64,000 nucleotides of DNA from Burkholderia diffusa (lineage in GTDB: Bacteria; Pseudomonadota; Gammaproteobacteria; Burkholderiales; Burkholderiaceae): assembly GCF_902499115.1 (NCBI RefSeq), contig NZ_CABVPN010000019.1:1-64000 (forward strand), written 5' to 3'. Position numbers and translations under genes: made by a program. Shown in pieces: positions 26,931-35,362 of this stretch (positions are counted from its first letter, which is position 1; the number at the start of each line of letters is the position of its first letter). The notes under the pieces are model-generated. The model did not search any database. It saw only the letters and a program-made list of their open reading frames with translations, and was not told the DNA's origin.

Positions 26931-27419
26931 ATGCTGAAACACGGCCTGGCCGTCCTGCTCGCGAGCGCCGCGCTCGCGGCCCATGCGCAGAGCCCCGCAC
27001 CGGCCATCGTCGCGTGGGAGATCCAGGTGGTGCGCGACGGTCAGACGATCGACACGTTCCAGCAACGCACCACCGTGGGTCAAACCCGTACCGACACCCA
27101 TCGCTATCCGTCCGCCGTGCCCGTCGGCTGCGGCAATTCCGCGCGCGTCGTGCCGACCGAGCGCTCGCGCTCGGTGACGGTCGCGCCGCTCACCGTCGAC
27201 GACGCCGCGCACACGGTGTCGCTCGCGCTCGACGTGCAGGAAACCCTCGACGACGAAAACGCGACGCGCAGCGATCCGTGCCTGCCCGCGTCGCCGCGGC
27301 AGATCGTCGCGAGCCATCCGGGCCTGTCGGTCGGCGGCGACGCATGGACCGACTGGACGCTCGTCGAGCAGCGCCCGCATCTCGTCTACCGCGTGCGCGC
27401 GCACGTCACGAAGGACTGA
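26931..27419 (+). CDS. Secreted hypothetical protein
   Basis: 162 aa from ATG 26931, with GGAGAAG 5 bases upstream. The first 19 residues (MLKHGLAVLLASAALAAHA, cut before QSPAP) are a Sec signal peptide. The mature part is predicted as beta-rich, with two cysteines (GCGNS and SDPCLP) that could form a disulfide. I do not recognise the family. The next gene starts 5 bases after its stop, so the two are cotranscribed, which suggests a link to the envelope or to phospholipid turnover. Confidence 0.75.
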   Translation: MLKHGLAVLLASAALAAHAQSPAPAIVAWEIQVVRDGQTIDTFQQRTTVGQTRTDTHRYPSAVPVGCGNSARVVPTERSRSVTVAPLTVDDAAHTVSLALDVQETLDDENATRSDPCLPASPRQIVASHPGLSVGGDAWTDWTLVEQRPHLVYRVRAHVTKD

Positions 27420-27424
27420 GCGCC

Positions 27425-28240
27425 ATGTCCGCCGACGCCCTGTCCTTGCCGTTCGCCGAACCGCACGCCGCGCCCGACGAAATCACCGCGGTCAGCTGGA
27501 ACCTGCACAAGGGCCGCTCGCCGCTCGGCTTCACCGCATGGAACGCGATGCGCAACTGGATGCAGTCGACGCACGCGGACGTGTATTTCCTCCAGGAGGC
27601 GATGGCGCGCCGCATGCCGCGCCCGATGCTCGCCCCCGGCTTCGGCGCGCCGATGGACGACACGGTCGACGACGTGTGGCACTGCCAGGCCACCGAGATC
27701 GCGCAGGCGCTCGACTGGCAGATCGCGCTCGGACCGAACGTGTTCAAGCCGTCGTGGCGGCACGGCAACGCGATCCTGTCGCCGCATCCGCTCGACCTCG
27801 GCGGCCGCTGGGACATCTCCGCGCACCGCTTCGAGCGGCGCGGGCTGCTGGTCGCGCGCGCGACGCTCGCGGGCGCACGGCCCGTCACGCTGCTGTGCGC
27901 GCACCTCGCGCTCACGCGCGCGGCGCGGCTGCGCCAGATGCACTGGATCGCGCACTGGATCGTGCGCAACGCGGGCGACGACCCGCTCGTGCTCGCCGGC
28001 GATTTCAACGACTGGCGCAACGATTCGGTCGCGCTGTTCGGCGAGATCGGGCTGTCCGAGGTCGCGACGCTGCTCGGCCAGTCGGGCCGCACGTTCCCCG
28101 CGTTCTCGCCGGCGCTCGCGCTCGACAAGATGTTCGTGCGCGGGCTGACGCCGCTCGAGTGGCAGGCGCCGTCCGGCGAAACCGCGTGGCTGTCGGACCA
28201 CCTGCCGTATATCGCGCGGCTGCGCCTCGATCCGCAGTGA
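27425..28240 (+). CDS. Endonuclease/exonuclease/phosphatase family protein
   Basis: 271 aa. EEP-domain motifs are present: SWNLHKG (metal-site Asn), VYFLQEA (catalytic Glu), RHGNAILS, AHLALTRAARLRQ, VLAGDFNDWRN (Asp/Asn pair) and the C-terminal WLSDHLPYIA (catalytic His). In many proteobacteria such proteins sit beside a cardiolipin synthase and may act on phospholipids; no cls gene is visible here. No signal peptide, so it is probably cytoplasmic. It follows the secreted protein by 5 bases. Confidence 0.88.
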   Translation: MSADALSLPFAEPHAAPDEITAVSWNLHKGRSPLGFTAWNAMRNWMQSTHADVYFLQEAMARRMPRPMLAPGFGAPMDDTVDDVWHCQATEIAQALDWQIALGPNVFKPSWRHGNAILSPHPLDLGGRWDISAHRFERRGLLVARATLAGARPVTLLCAHLALTRAARLRQMHWIAHWIVRNAGDDPLVLAGDFNDWRNDSVALFGEIGLSEVATLLGQSGRTFPAFSPALALDKMFVRGLTPLEWQAPSGETAWLSDHLPYIARLRLDPQ

Positions 28241-28320
28241 CGCGGTAGCGCGGCAGCAGGGCTGCGCGCTAGAGTAGCGATTTGCCGGCCCGCCGCCGCG
28301 CCCGCCATGAGTATTCGTGC

Positions 28321-28443
28321 GTCGCGTTCCTGTTCGCGAGCCCGCGCGCGCAGCGCGGCTATCGCCGCGCGCGGCGTCCACTCGACGCGCTGTGCGGCGC
28401 CGCACTCGTCGGCCTGGGCGCGAAGCTCGCGGCCGATCGCTGA
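28321..28443 (+). pseudogene. Remnant of a LysE-family amino acid exporter (C-terminus only)
   Basis: In frame with base 28321 a reading frame ends at a TGA (28441). It encodes VAFLFASPRAQRGYRRARRP, then LDALCGAALVGLGAKLAADR. The closing segment closely resembles the last helix of LysE/RhtB exporters (xxDRxxGAxLVGLGxKLAxxR). There is an in-frame stop at 28270 and no room for the other five helices before the previous gene ends at 28240, so only about 40 codons remain. Third positions keep G/C bias. Recognition is by pattern memory only. Confidence 0.5.
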
Positions 28444-28669
28444 AAGCCGGTTGCAAGATTTCGTTGCGCCAAATCCGCGCAGCCGCGCGGGTCAAGCCCG
28501 CATCTGCCCCAAGCAGGGTAAAATAACCAGTTCCTCAATCGTCTGTCATCGAGAAGGCGCGTGTCCGACGCGCCGGCCGGCCGATCCGCGATCGGGCCGA
28601 CGCACTCGGTTTTTTGCCCGTTTTTGGGCCCGTTACACGCGTCCGCTACGCGCGTCCGTTTTCAAAGCC

Positions 28670-29440
28670 ATGAGCAAATACGACACCGCCACCGTCCAAT
28701 CCGTCCATCACTGGACCGACACGCTTTTCAGCTTCACCTGCACCCGTGAGCCGAGCCTGCGCTTCAACAACGGCGAATTCACGATGGTCGGCCTCGAGGT
28801 CGACGGCAAGCCGCTCGCGCGTGCCTACTCGATCGTCAGCCCGAACTACGAAGAGCACCTCGAATTCTTCAGCATCAAGGTCCAGAACGGCCCGCTGACG
28901 TCGCGCCTGCAGCACCTGAAGGTGGGCGACTCGGTGCTGATCGGCAAGAAGCCGACCGGCACGCTCGTCGCCGACAACCTGCTGCCCGGCAAGACGCTGT
29001 GGATGCTGTCGACCGGCACGGGCCTCGCCCCGTTCATGTCGATCATCCGCGACCCGGACATCTACGAACGCTTCGACAAGGTCATCCTGACGCACACCTG
29101 CCGCCTGAAGGGCGAGCTGGCGTACATGGACTACATCAAGCACGACCTGCCGGGCCACGAGTACCTCGGCGACATCATCAAGGAAAAGCTCGTCTACTAC
29201 CCGACGGTCACGCGCGAGGCGTTCGACAACGAGGGCCGGATCACCGACCTGATCGCGACGGGCAAGCTGTTCACGGACCTCGGCGTGCCGGCGTTCTCGC
29301 CGGAAAACGACCGCGTGATGCTGTGCGGCAGCACCGCGATGCTGAAGGACACGACGGACCTGCTGAAGCAGGCCGGCCTGGTCGAAGGCAAGAACAGCGC
29401 GCCGGGTCACTACGTGATCGAACGCGCATTCGTGGACTGA
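28670..29440 (+). CDS. fpr: Ferredoxin/flavodoxin--NADP+ reductase
   Basis: 256 aa from ATG 28670, matching bacterial class I FPR length (E. coli 248). FAD-binding motif RAYSIVSPNYEEHLEFFSIK, the glycine-rich LLSTGTGLAPF-like NADP site (MLSTGTGLAPFMSII) and the C-terminal CGSTAML / HYVIERAFVD are present; the protein ends in a Val-Asp tail as in subclass IA. It moves electrons between NADPH and ferredoxin or flavodoxin. In-frame sequence upstream lacks coding features. The gene ends in a strong terminator, so it is monocistronic. Confidence 0.96.
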   Translation: MSKYDTATVQSVHHWTDTLFSFTCTREPSLRFNNGEFTMVGLEVDGKPLARAYSIVSPNYEEHLEFFSIKVQNGPLTSRLQHLKVGDSVLIGKKPTGTLVADNLLPGKTLWMLSTGTGLAPFMSIIRDPDIYERFDKVILTHTCRLKGELAYMDYIKHDLPGHEYLGDIIKEKLVYYPTVTREAFDNEGRITDLIATGKLFTDLGVPAFSPENDRVMLCGSTAMLKDTTDLLKQAGLVEGKNSAPGHYVIERAFVD

Positions 29441-29468
29441 TCGATCCCCGAATTTGTGCAGCATCAAG

Positions 29469-29496
29469 AACCGGAGCAAAAGCTCCGGTTTTTTTT
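29469..29496 (+). terminator. Intrinsic terminator of fpr
   Basis: AACCGGAGC - AAAA - GCTCCGGTT followed by six more T residues. Strong Rho-independent terminator 29 bases after the fpr stop. Confidence 0.9.
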
Positions 29497-29649
29497 CGCC
29501 CCTACTTGGCGAATTCGTAACAAACCACGATCATTCCATGGCAAATCGTTACATTTTGATACGCACCATCCAGGTGCTTCCGTGTCAGTGTTTTTCCTAC
29601 AACAGCTTCACTCGGATTATTCACATTTACCCTTAAATGTCCGCCTGGC

Positions 29650-29679
29650 ATGACGTTTTCCAAATTTTTGAGATATTAT
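29650..29679 (+). promoter_or_regulatory. Candidate promoter of the two-component operon
   Basis: ATGACG (29650-29655), an 18-base AT-rich spacer, then TATTAT (29674-29679). It predicts transcription starting near 29687 and a leader of about 170 bases. Confidence 0.45.
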
Positions 29680-29690
29680 TCGCCCCGCGC

Positions 29691-29803
29691 GGTCGCCGAT
29701 TCGGCGACCATTGGAGGGTCGGACTCAAACGTTACAAGGTGTAACTTTTGTTACCTCGGTACGGGGCGATTCTCTGGCGGCTGCCGTCATCGAAACGGCA
29801 GCC
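29691..29803 (+). promoter_or_regulatory. Structured leader with alternating GTTAC/GTAAC sites
   Basis: Three potential hairpins lie upstream of the kinase gene. The first is GGTCGCCG with CGGCGACC (29691-29709). The second is GTTACA with TGTAAC (29731-29745). The third is GGCTGCCG with CGGCAGCC (29779-29803). The middle one is also a DNA site: GTTAC at 29731, GTAAC at 29741 and GTTAC at 29750, about one helical turn apart. Further copies occur at 29517 (GTAAC) and 29548 (GTTAC). It could bind the NarL-type regulator encoded downstream, or be a folded mRNA leader. Confidence 0.45.
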
Positions 29804-29855
29804 GATCCAGGCAGCCTGCCGGTGTCCGAACCGCTTTCTGATAGCAGGGAGAGTC

Positions 29856-30671
29856 ATGGTTACGTCGCTCAATGCGCCCACGGGCGCTCACGCCCCGTTC
29901 CCGTCGCAGCCGCTCGACTGCGACGCAGCCGCGCCCGCGCCCGTGGCCGAAGCCCTGCCCGAACACGACACGTCCGCCGCCCGGATCGCGGCGCTGTCCC
30001 TCCAGCTGATGGTTGCCGACGAGGCGGCCCGCCGCCATCTCGCCGGCGAACTGCATGACGGACTCGGCGCCGAACTCACCGCCGCGCGTTTCGCGCTGGC
30101 AAACGTTCAAACGTGGCTGCCGGCCGATGCGCCGGACGGCTGCCTGCGCGCGCTCGAGCTGGCCCAGCAGGCGCTCGACTCCGCCACCGACGCCAACCGC
30201 CAGCTGATCGACGAGCGCGACACGCCGGCACTCGACGGCGGCGTCGTCGGCGCCCTGTCGGCGTGGGTCGACAGCCACACGGCCCGCACCGGCCTGCGCA
30301 CGAGCTTCGTCTGCGCGGCCGACGCGCGACTCACGCAACTCGGCGGCGCCGGCGCGCTCGCCATCTTCCGCGTCGCGCAGGAAGCGCTGTCGAACGTCGC
30401 GAAGCATGCGCGCGCGACATCCGTCGACGTGCAGATCGACACCGACGACTCGCATATGTCCCTGATCGTCACCGACGATGGGACCGGTCTTGCACGTAGC
30501 CGGCGCACCGGCTACGGTCTCGCCGGAATGCGCGCACGCTGCGAGGCGTTCGGCGGCAGCTTCGACGCGAACGCACCGGAAGCGGGCCGCGGCACGCGCG
30601 TCACCGCGCGCTTCGCGTGGGACTCGCTGTTCGCGGAGCCGGCGGCCGCGCGCCGCGCATCGCTTTCGTGA
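29856..30671 (+). CDS. Sensor histidine kinase, NarL/UhpB type, without a sensor domain
   Basis: 271 aa from ATG 29856, with AGGGAGAG just upstream. No membrane helix is seen. After a 45-residue Ala/Pro-rich start comes a HisKA_3 dimerisation domain with the phospho-accepting H67 in GELHDGLGAEL. The HATPase_c domain follows, with N box QEALSNVAKHA, G1 DDGTGL and G2 GYGLAGMRARCEAFGG. A cytoplasmic kinase lacking any recognised input domain must sense through an unknown partner or by its short N-terminus. It is followed 7 bases later by its response regulator. Confidence 0.9.
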   Translation: MVTSLNAPTGAHAPFPSQPLDCDAAAPAPVAEALPEHDTSAARIAALSLQLMVADEAARRHLAGELHDGLGAELTAARFALANVQTWLPADAPDGCLRALELAQQALDSATDANRQLIDERDTPALDGGVVGALSAWVDSHTARTGLRTSFVCAADARLTQLGGAGALAIFRVAQEALSNVAKHARATSVDVQIDTDDSHMSLIVTDDGTGLARSRRTGYGLAGMRARCEAFGGSFDANAPEAGRGTRVTARFAWDSLFAEPAAARRASLS

Positions 30672-30678
30672 GGCCCTC

Positions 30679-31335
30679 ATGAGCCTGAACATCCTGCTCG
30701 TGGACGATCACGCGATCGTCCGGCAAGGGATCCGCCATCTGCTGATCGACCGCGGCATCGCGCGTAACGTGACCGAAGCCGAGACCGGCAGCGATGCGGT
30801 GGCCGCCGTCGACCGCCAGGCCTTCGACGTGATCCTGCTCGACATCTCCTTGCCGGACACGAACGGCATCGAGGTGCTCAAGCGCATCAAGCGCAAGCTG
30901 CCGGGCGCGCCGGTGCTGATGTTCTCGATGTATCGCGAGGACCAGTACGCGGTGCGCGCGCTGAAGGCCGGCGCGGCCGGCTACCTGTCGAAGACGGTGA
31001 ATGCCGCGCAGATGATCGGCGCGATCCAGCAGGTCGCGGCCGGCCGCAAGTACGTGAGCCCGGCGATGGCCGAGGCGCTTGCCGAATACGTGTCGTTCGA
31101 GAACGAACCGCTGCCGCACGAGAAGCTGTCCGACCGCGAATACCAGACGCTCTGCATGCTGGCGTCGGGCAAGCGCCTCACCGACATCGCGAACACGCTG
31201 TCGCTGTCGGTGAAGACGGTCAGCGTGTACCGGTCGCGGCTGCTCGAGAAGATGCGGCTGTCGAACAACGCGGAACTGACGTTCTACGTGATGAGCAACC
31301 GGCTCGTCGACATGGCGCCCGCGTCGGGCGCCTGA
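30679..31335 (+). CDS. Response regulator, NarL/FixJ family
   Basis: 218 aa. Receiver domain (residues 1-120) with the acidic pair D9/D10, phospho-acceptor D55 (VILLDISLPD) and the conserved Lys in YLSKT. The C-terminal LuxR-type helix-turn-helix (residues about 150-210: LSDREYQTLCMLASGKRLTD, then LSLSVKTVSVYRSRLLEKM) binds DNA. It is encoded with the soluble kinase just upstream. The repeated GTTAC/GTAAC elements before the operon are candidate binding sites for autoregulation, which is inference. Confidence 0.93.
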   Translation: MSLNILLVDDHAIVRQGIRHLLIDRGIARNVTEAETGSDAVAAVDRQAFDVILLDISLPDTNGIEVLKRIKRKLPGAPVLMFSMYREDQYAVRALKAGAAGYLSKTVNAAQMIGAIQQVAAGRKYVSPAMAEALAEYVSFENEPLPHEKLSDREYQTLCMLASGKRLTDIANTLSLSVKTVSVYRSRLLEKMRLSNNAELTFYVMSNRLVDMAPASGA

Positions 31336-31532
31336 TTCATCGTCCTCGCCGCGCCGGCCGGCTCCGCGCCGGGCCCGGTGCGCCGAACGACGCACACAAG
31401 CGCTTGTTTTATCGGACGATTCCCGAGCGCGCCGCTGCGCCGCAGCGGGTCTTCCACGCCACATCGGCTAAAATTACGGGTTTTCACTCACTCGGCGCCG
31501 CCGCGCTCGCGCGCGCTGGAGACTCATCCGCA

Positions 31533-32939
31533 ATGTCCCTCTTCCGCAAGAAAAACGTCGATCGCATGATCGCCGGCGCACACGGCGCCGGACTCAAGAA
31601 AGCGCTCGGCGCAATCGACCTCACCTTCCTCGGCATCGGCGCGATCATCGGCACCGGCATCTTCGTGCTGACCGGCACGGGCGCCGTGCAGGCCGGCCCC
31701 GCGCTGATGCTGTCGTTCGTGATCGCCGCGATCGCGTGCGGCCTCGCGGCGCTGTCGTACGCCGAATTCGCGTCGACGATTCCGGTCGCGGGCTCGATCT
31801 ATACGTACTCGTACGCGACGCTCGGCGAGCTCGTCGCCTGGATCATCGGCTGGGACCTGATGCTCGAATACGGCCTCGCGGCGTCGGCCGTGTCGGTCGG
31901 CTGGTCGGGCTACCTGCAGTCGCTGCTGCAGGGCTTCGGGCTCACGCTGCCGACCGTGCTGACGGCCGCGCCCGGCGCGATTCCGGGCGTCGTCACGTGG
32001 TTCAACCTGCCGGCGTTCCTCGTGATGGTGGTGATCACGACGCTGCTGTCGATCGGCATCCGCGAGTCGACCCGCATCAACAACATCATGGTGTTCATCA
32101 AGGTGTCGGTCGTGCTGCTCGTGATAGCGGTCGGCATCTTCCACGTCACGCCCGCGAACTGGAAACCGTTCATGCCGCACGGCTGGAACGGCGTGTTCGG
32201 CGCGGCGGCCGTGATGTTCTTCGCGTTCATCGGCTTCGACGCGGTGTCGTCGGCGGCCGAGGAAGTGAAGAATCCGAAACGCGACCTGCCGATCGGCATC
32301 ATCGCATCGCTCGCGGTGTGCGCGGTGCTGTACGTGACGGTCGCGGCAGTCGCGACCGGCATCGTGCCGTCGGCGCAGTACGCGAACGTGTCGCACCCGA
32401 TCTCGTATGCGCTGCAGATCGCCGGCGAGAAGTGGGTCGCGGGCTTCATCGATCTCGGCGCGGTGCTCGGCATGCTGACCGTGATCCTCGTGATGAGCTA
32501 CGGCCAGACGCGCATCATCTTCGCGATGTCGCGCGACGGGCTGCTGCCGGCGGCGCTGTCGCGCGTGCATCCGCGCTACGCGACGCCGTTCCTGACGACC
32601 TGGCTCGTCGGCCTGTTCTTCGGGCTGATCGCCGCGCTCGTGCCGCTCAACGTGCTCGCCGAGCTGATCAACATCGGCACGCTCGCCGCGTTCTCGATGG
32701 TGTCGATCGCGGTGCTGGTGCTGCGCCGCACGCACCCGGAACTGCCGCGCGCATTCCGCTGCCCGGGCGTGCCGGTGGTGCCGATCCTCGCGGTCGGCGC
32801 GTGCCTGTTCCTGATGCTGAACCTGCAACCCGTCACGTGGGCCGCGTTCGGCATCTGGCTCGTCATCGGCCTCGTGATCTACTTCCTGTATTCGCGGCAC
32901 CACTCGAAGCTCGCGCACGGTCAGCACGACGCGCATTGA
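31533..32939 (+). CDS. Amino acid permease (APC superfamily, cationic amino acid transporter type)
   Basis: 468 aa from ATG 31533 (MSLFRKKNVDRM), with GGAG 11 bases upstream; an earlier in-frame ATG adds unlikely sequence. Twelve membrane helices. The family signature GLKKALGAIDLTFLGIGAII, then GTGIFVLTG, is the CAT/YfnA-type start with the unwound helix-1 substrate site. FFAFIGFDAVSSAAEEVKNP is the helix-6 motif. It probably imports an amino acid by proton symport; the substrate is not assignable. A TAAAAT at 31469-31474 may be its -10. Confidence 0.92.
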   Translation: MSLFRKKNVDRMIAGAHGAGLKKALGAIDLTFLGIGAIIGTGIFVLTGTGAVQAGPALMLSFVIAAIACGLAALSYAEFASTIPVAGSIYTYSYATLGELVAWIIGWDLMLEYGLAASAVSVGWSGYLQSLLQGFGLTLPTVLTAAPGAIPGVVTWFNLPAFLVMVVITTLLSIGIRESTRINNIMVFIKVSVVLLVIAVGIFHVTPANWKPFMPHGWNGVFGAAAVMFFAFIGFDAVSSAAEEVKNPKRDLPIGIIASLAVCAVLYVTVAAVATGIVPSAQYANVSHPISYALQIAGEKWVAGFIDLGAVLGMLTVILVMSYGQTRIIFAMSRDGLLPAALSRVHPRYATPFLTTWLVGLFFGLIAALVPLNVLAELINIGTLAAFSMVSIAVLVLRRTHPELPRAFRCPGVPVVPILAVGACLFLMLNLQPVTWAAFGIWLVIGLVIYFLYSRHHSKLAHGQHDAH

Positions 32940-33258
32940 CCGCCGTCGCTGCGCGCGCACGCCGCGCGCAGCGGCACGACGCCACGCCGGGTCGTCACCG
33001 GCCCCGTGCGCGCCCCCTCCCCGCCCGAACCTGTCCGGCCATCGGCGCCCCTTGAGCGTGGCGCACCACACGCACCACACGCGCCGCCGCGCCCCGCCCG
33101 CACCCGATCGCTGTCCGATCGTCGCGATTTCTTGCCCGATCGTCCGGATTTGCCCGCACGATTTGCACGCTGCCAGCACGCGCGCGCCGGGCGGTTCATA
33201 ATCCGGCCATCGAACGACGGCCCGGCCCGGCGGGCCGTCCGGCAACAGGAACGGAATG
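32940..33258. other. Intergenic region between permease and xdhC-like gene
   Basis: About 320 bases with no gene. It holds short direct repeats only (CGCACCACA twice near 33062, CCGATCGTC twice near 33115-33143) and a CATAAT (33197-33202) that could be a -10. The ribosome binding site AGGA of the next gene is at 33247-33250. Confidence 0.4.
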
Positions 33259-34284
33259 ATGGAAAGCGTCGATCTCGATGTACTGAAATCCAGCGCGCGC
33301 TGGCTCGACGAAGGGCGCCGCGTGCTGCTCGTGACGGTCGTGAAGACGTGGGGCTCGTCACCCCGCCCCGAGGGCGCGATGCTCGCGGTGCGCGAGGACG
33401 GCCTCGTGGTCGGCTCCGTGTCAGGCGGCTGCATCGAGGACGACCTGATCGCCCGCGTGCATGCGAGCGGGATCGCGGCCGATGCACGCCCGGAAGCCGT
33501 CAAGTACGGCGTGACGGCCGAGGAAGCACACCGCTTCGGGCTGCCCTGCGGCGGCACGATCCAGCTCGTGCTGGAGCCGCTCACGCCCGACAGCGGGATC
33601 GCCGCGCTGTGCGCGGAAGTCGAGGCCGGCCGTCTCGTCACGCGCACGATGACGCTCGCGACCGGCCGCGCGTCGCTGTCGCCCGCGCAGGCGACCGACG
33701 GGCTCGCGTTCGACGGCGACCGGCTCGTGACGATACACGGGCCGCGCTACCGGATGCTCGTGATCGGCGCGGGGCAGTTGTCGCGCTATCTGTGCCAGAT
33801 CGCGGTCGGGCTCGATTATCAGGTGACGGTCTGCGATCCGCGCGAGGAGTACACGGATGCGTGGGACGTGACGGGCACGCGCGTCGTACACACGATGCCC
33901 GACGACACGGTGCTCGACATGAAACTCGACGCGCGTTCGGCCGTGATCGCGCTCACGCACGACCCGAAGCTCGACGATCTCGCGCTGATGGAGGCACTGA
34001 AGACGCCCGCGTTCTACGTGGGCGCGCTCGGCTCGCGGCGCAACAACGCCGCCCGGCGCGAGCGGCTGCTCGAATTCGACCTGAGCGAGGCGGAACTGGC
34101 GCGGCTGCACGGGCCGGCCGGCATCTACATCGGCAGCCGCACGCCGCCGGAAATCGCGATCTCGATCCTCGCCGAGATCACGGCCGCGAAGAACAACGTG
34201 TCGCTGCCGACGATCCTGCAGGTCGAGGGCGCGAAGGCCGCCCGCGAGATCGCGGCGAACAGCGGCGCGACCTGCGGCCTCTGA
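33259..34284 (+). CDS. XdhC/CoxI family protein (molybdoenzyme maturation factor)
   Basis: 341 aa; two adjacent ATGs (33256 and 33259) are possible, and the second has better spacing to AGGA. The N-terminal XdhC_CoxI domain (LLVTVVKTWGSSPRPEGAML, GSVSGGCIEDDL) is joined to a C-terminal Rossmann-like domain (MLVIGAGQLSRYLCQIA, then FYVGALGSRRNNAARRERL). Such proteins insert the sulfurated molybdenum cofactor into xanthine dehydrogenase-type enzymes. No xdhA/xdhB or coxL gene is near, so its client enzyme lies elsewhere. Confidence 0.93.
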   Translation: MESVDLDVLKSSARWLDEGRRVLLVTVVKTWGSSPRPEGAMLAVREDGLVVGSVSGGCIEDDLIARVHASGIAADARPEAVKYGVTAEEAHRFGLPCGGTIQLVLEPLTPDSGIAALCAEVEAGRLVTRTMTLATGRASLSPAQATDGLAFDGDRLVTIHGPRYRMLVIGAGQLSRYLCQIAVGLDYQVTVCDPREEYTDAWDVTGTRVVHTMPDDTVLDMKLDARSAVIALTHDPKLDDLALMEALKTPAFYVGALGSRRNNAARRERLLEFDLSEAELARLHGPAGIYIGSRTPPEIAISILAEITAAKNNVSLPTILQVEGAKAAREIAANSGATCGL

Positions 34285-34363
34285 AGCTGGTTGCCCCGTG
34301 GCGCATGGCCGTGCCGGAGGCCGTCATGCGCCGGCGGACAACCGGCGCACGTCGATGGTCAAG

Positions 34364-35098
34364 TCAGACGAGACCCGCGGCGAGCGCCGCGGCGACGGAG
34401 CCTGCCACCAGCACGACGCCGACCGTGCGGCGCTTGTTCAGCTCCGTCCACAGCAGCACGCCCGTCAGCGACAACAGGATCAGCGAACCGGCGATCGTGT
34501 CCATCAGCAGCACCCAGCCGAGATTCATGCCGACGCCGCGATGCAGGTTGTTCAGCGTGGTCAGGAACGTATTGCCGGTGCGCTTCACCGATACGTAGCC
34601 ATTGCCGACCCAATATTCGGCCTGCAGGCTCTGGTGCGGACCGAACAGGCCCATCTGCCAGTGCTCCGGCTGCATCACGCGCTTGTCGCCCCAGGCGACC
34701 GGCTGCGCAGGCTCCTTGCGCACGCGGCCCGGCCGGCCGTCGAAGTGCAGTTCGTGCTGCAGCCACTTCGTCATCGCGGCCGGCGACTTCGGCGCCGGAT
34801 CCGGCAACGCGATCTGCATCTGCTCGACCTGCGGTTCGCCGGTCGGGATCTTCAGCGGCGGCGCACGGTGGTTGAGCAGCACGCCCGTCACGCCGAACAG
34901 CAGCCCGAGCACCGCGCCCCAGAGCCCGACCCAGCCATGCACCTTGCGCAGCCATTTGATGAAGGTCGCGCGGCGCGAGCGCTGGCGGCGCGTCGCCAGT
35001 TCGGCGTCGCTCAGGGGCCGTGCGGCCGGATGCAGCACGGTGACGCCCGCTGGGGGCCTGCCCGCCTGCGGCGGGGCGATCGTTTCGGGCGCGTTCAC
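34364..35098 (-). CDS. PepSY-associated transmembrane protein
   Basis: 244 aa. A cytoplasmic N-terminus is followed by a membrane helix (VHGWVGLWGAVLGLLFGVTG, residues about 53-72), a periplasmic PepSY-like region and two C-terminal helices (LLMDTIAGSLILLSLTGVLL and GVVLVAGSVAAALAAGLV). The first helix with its His, the second NLHRGVGM helix approach and WTELNKRR are typical of PepSY_TM proteins, some of which are ferric-siderophore reductases. A Fur-box-like site lies 70 bases upstream, which supports a role in iron uptake. Confidence 0.87.
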   Translation of the reverse strand: MNAPETIAPPQAGRPPAGVTVLHPAARPLSDAELATRRQRSRRATFIKWLRKVHGWVGLWGAVLGLLFGVTGVLLNHRAPPLKIPTGEPQVEQMQIALPDPAPKSPAAMTKWLQHELHFDGRPGRVRKEPAQPVAWGDKRVMQPEHWQMGLFGPHQSLQAEYWVGNGYVSVKRTGNTFLTTLNNLHRGVGMNLGWVLLMDTIAGSLILLSLTGVLLWTELNKRRTVGVVLVAGSVAAALAAGLV

Positions 35099-35166
35099 GC
35101 GAGAGTATCCATTCGTTCAAAGCAACGGGCAGCGCACGAAAAACGCGCGCCGCCCGGATAACATGA

Positions 35167-35187
35167 AAATGAGAATGGATATCATTA
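35167..35187 (-). promoter_or_regulatory. Fur-box-like site upstream of the PepSY-TM gene
   Basis: The stretch AAAATGAGAATGGATATCATT at 35167-35187 fits the Fur pattern of repeated NATNAT-like hexamers (AATGAG, AATGGA, TATCATT). It lies between the start of the PepSY-TM gene and the flagellar block and most probably overlaps the promoter of the former. Confidence 0.6.
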
Positions 35188-35362
35188 CACAAATGACGCG
35201 CCCGCTCAATCCCACGGCGAACGTCGGCCGACAAGAATATCAGGCGATAACCGACGAAGCGCGCGGATTGCACGCCAATCCAGGTCAATAGAAGGAAATG
35301 CCAGCGAAATTATTGTGAAAGACTGTGACAGCATCTCGCAAGGAAAACGGGCCGGCGAACGA

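Noticed and set aside
31524..33647. 707-codon minus-strand frame opposite the amino acid permease
   Set aside because: Low-complexity Arg/His/Asp translation with no family features; antisense shadow.
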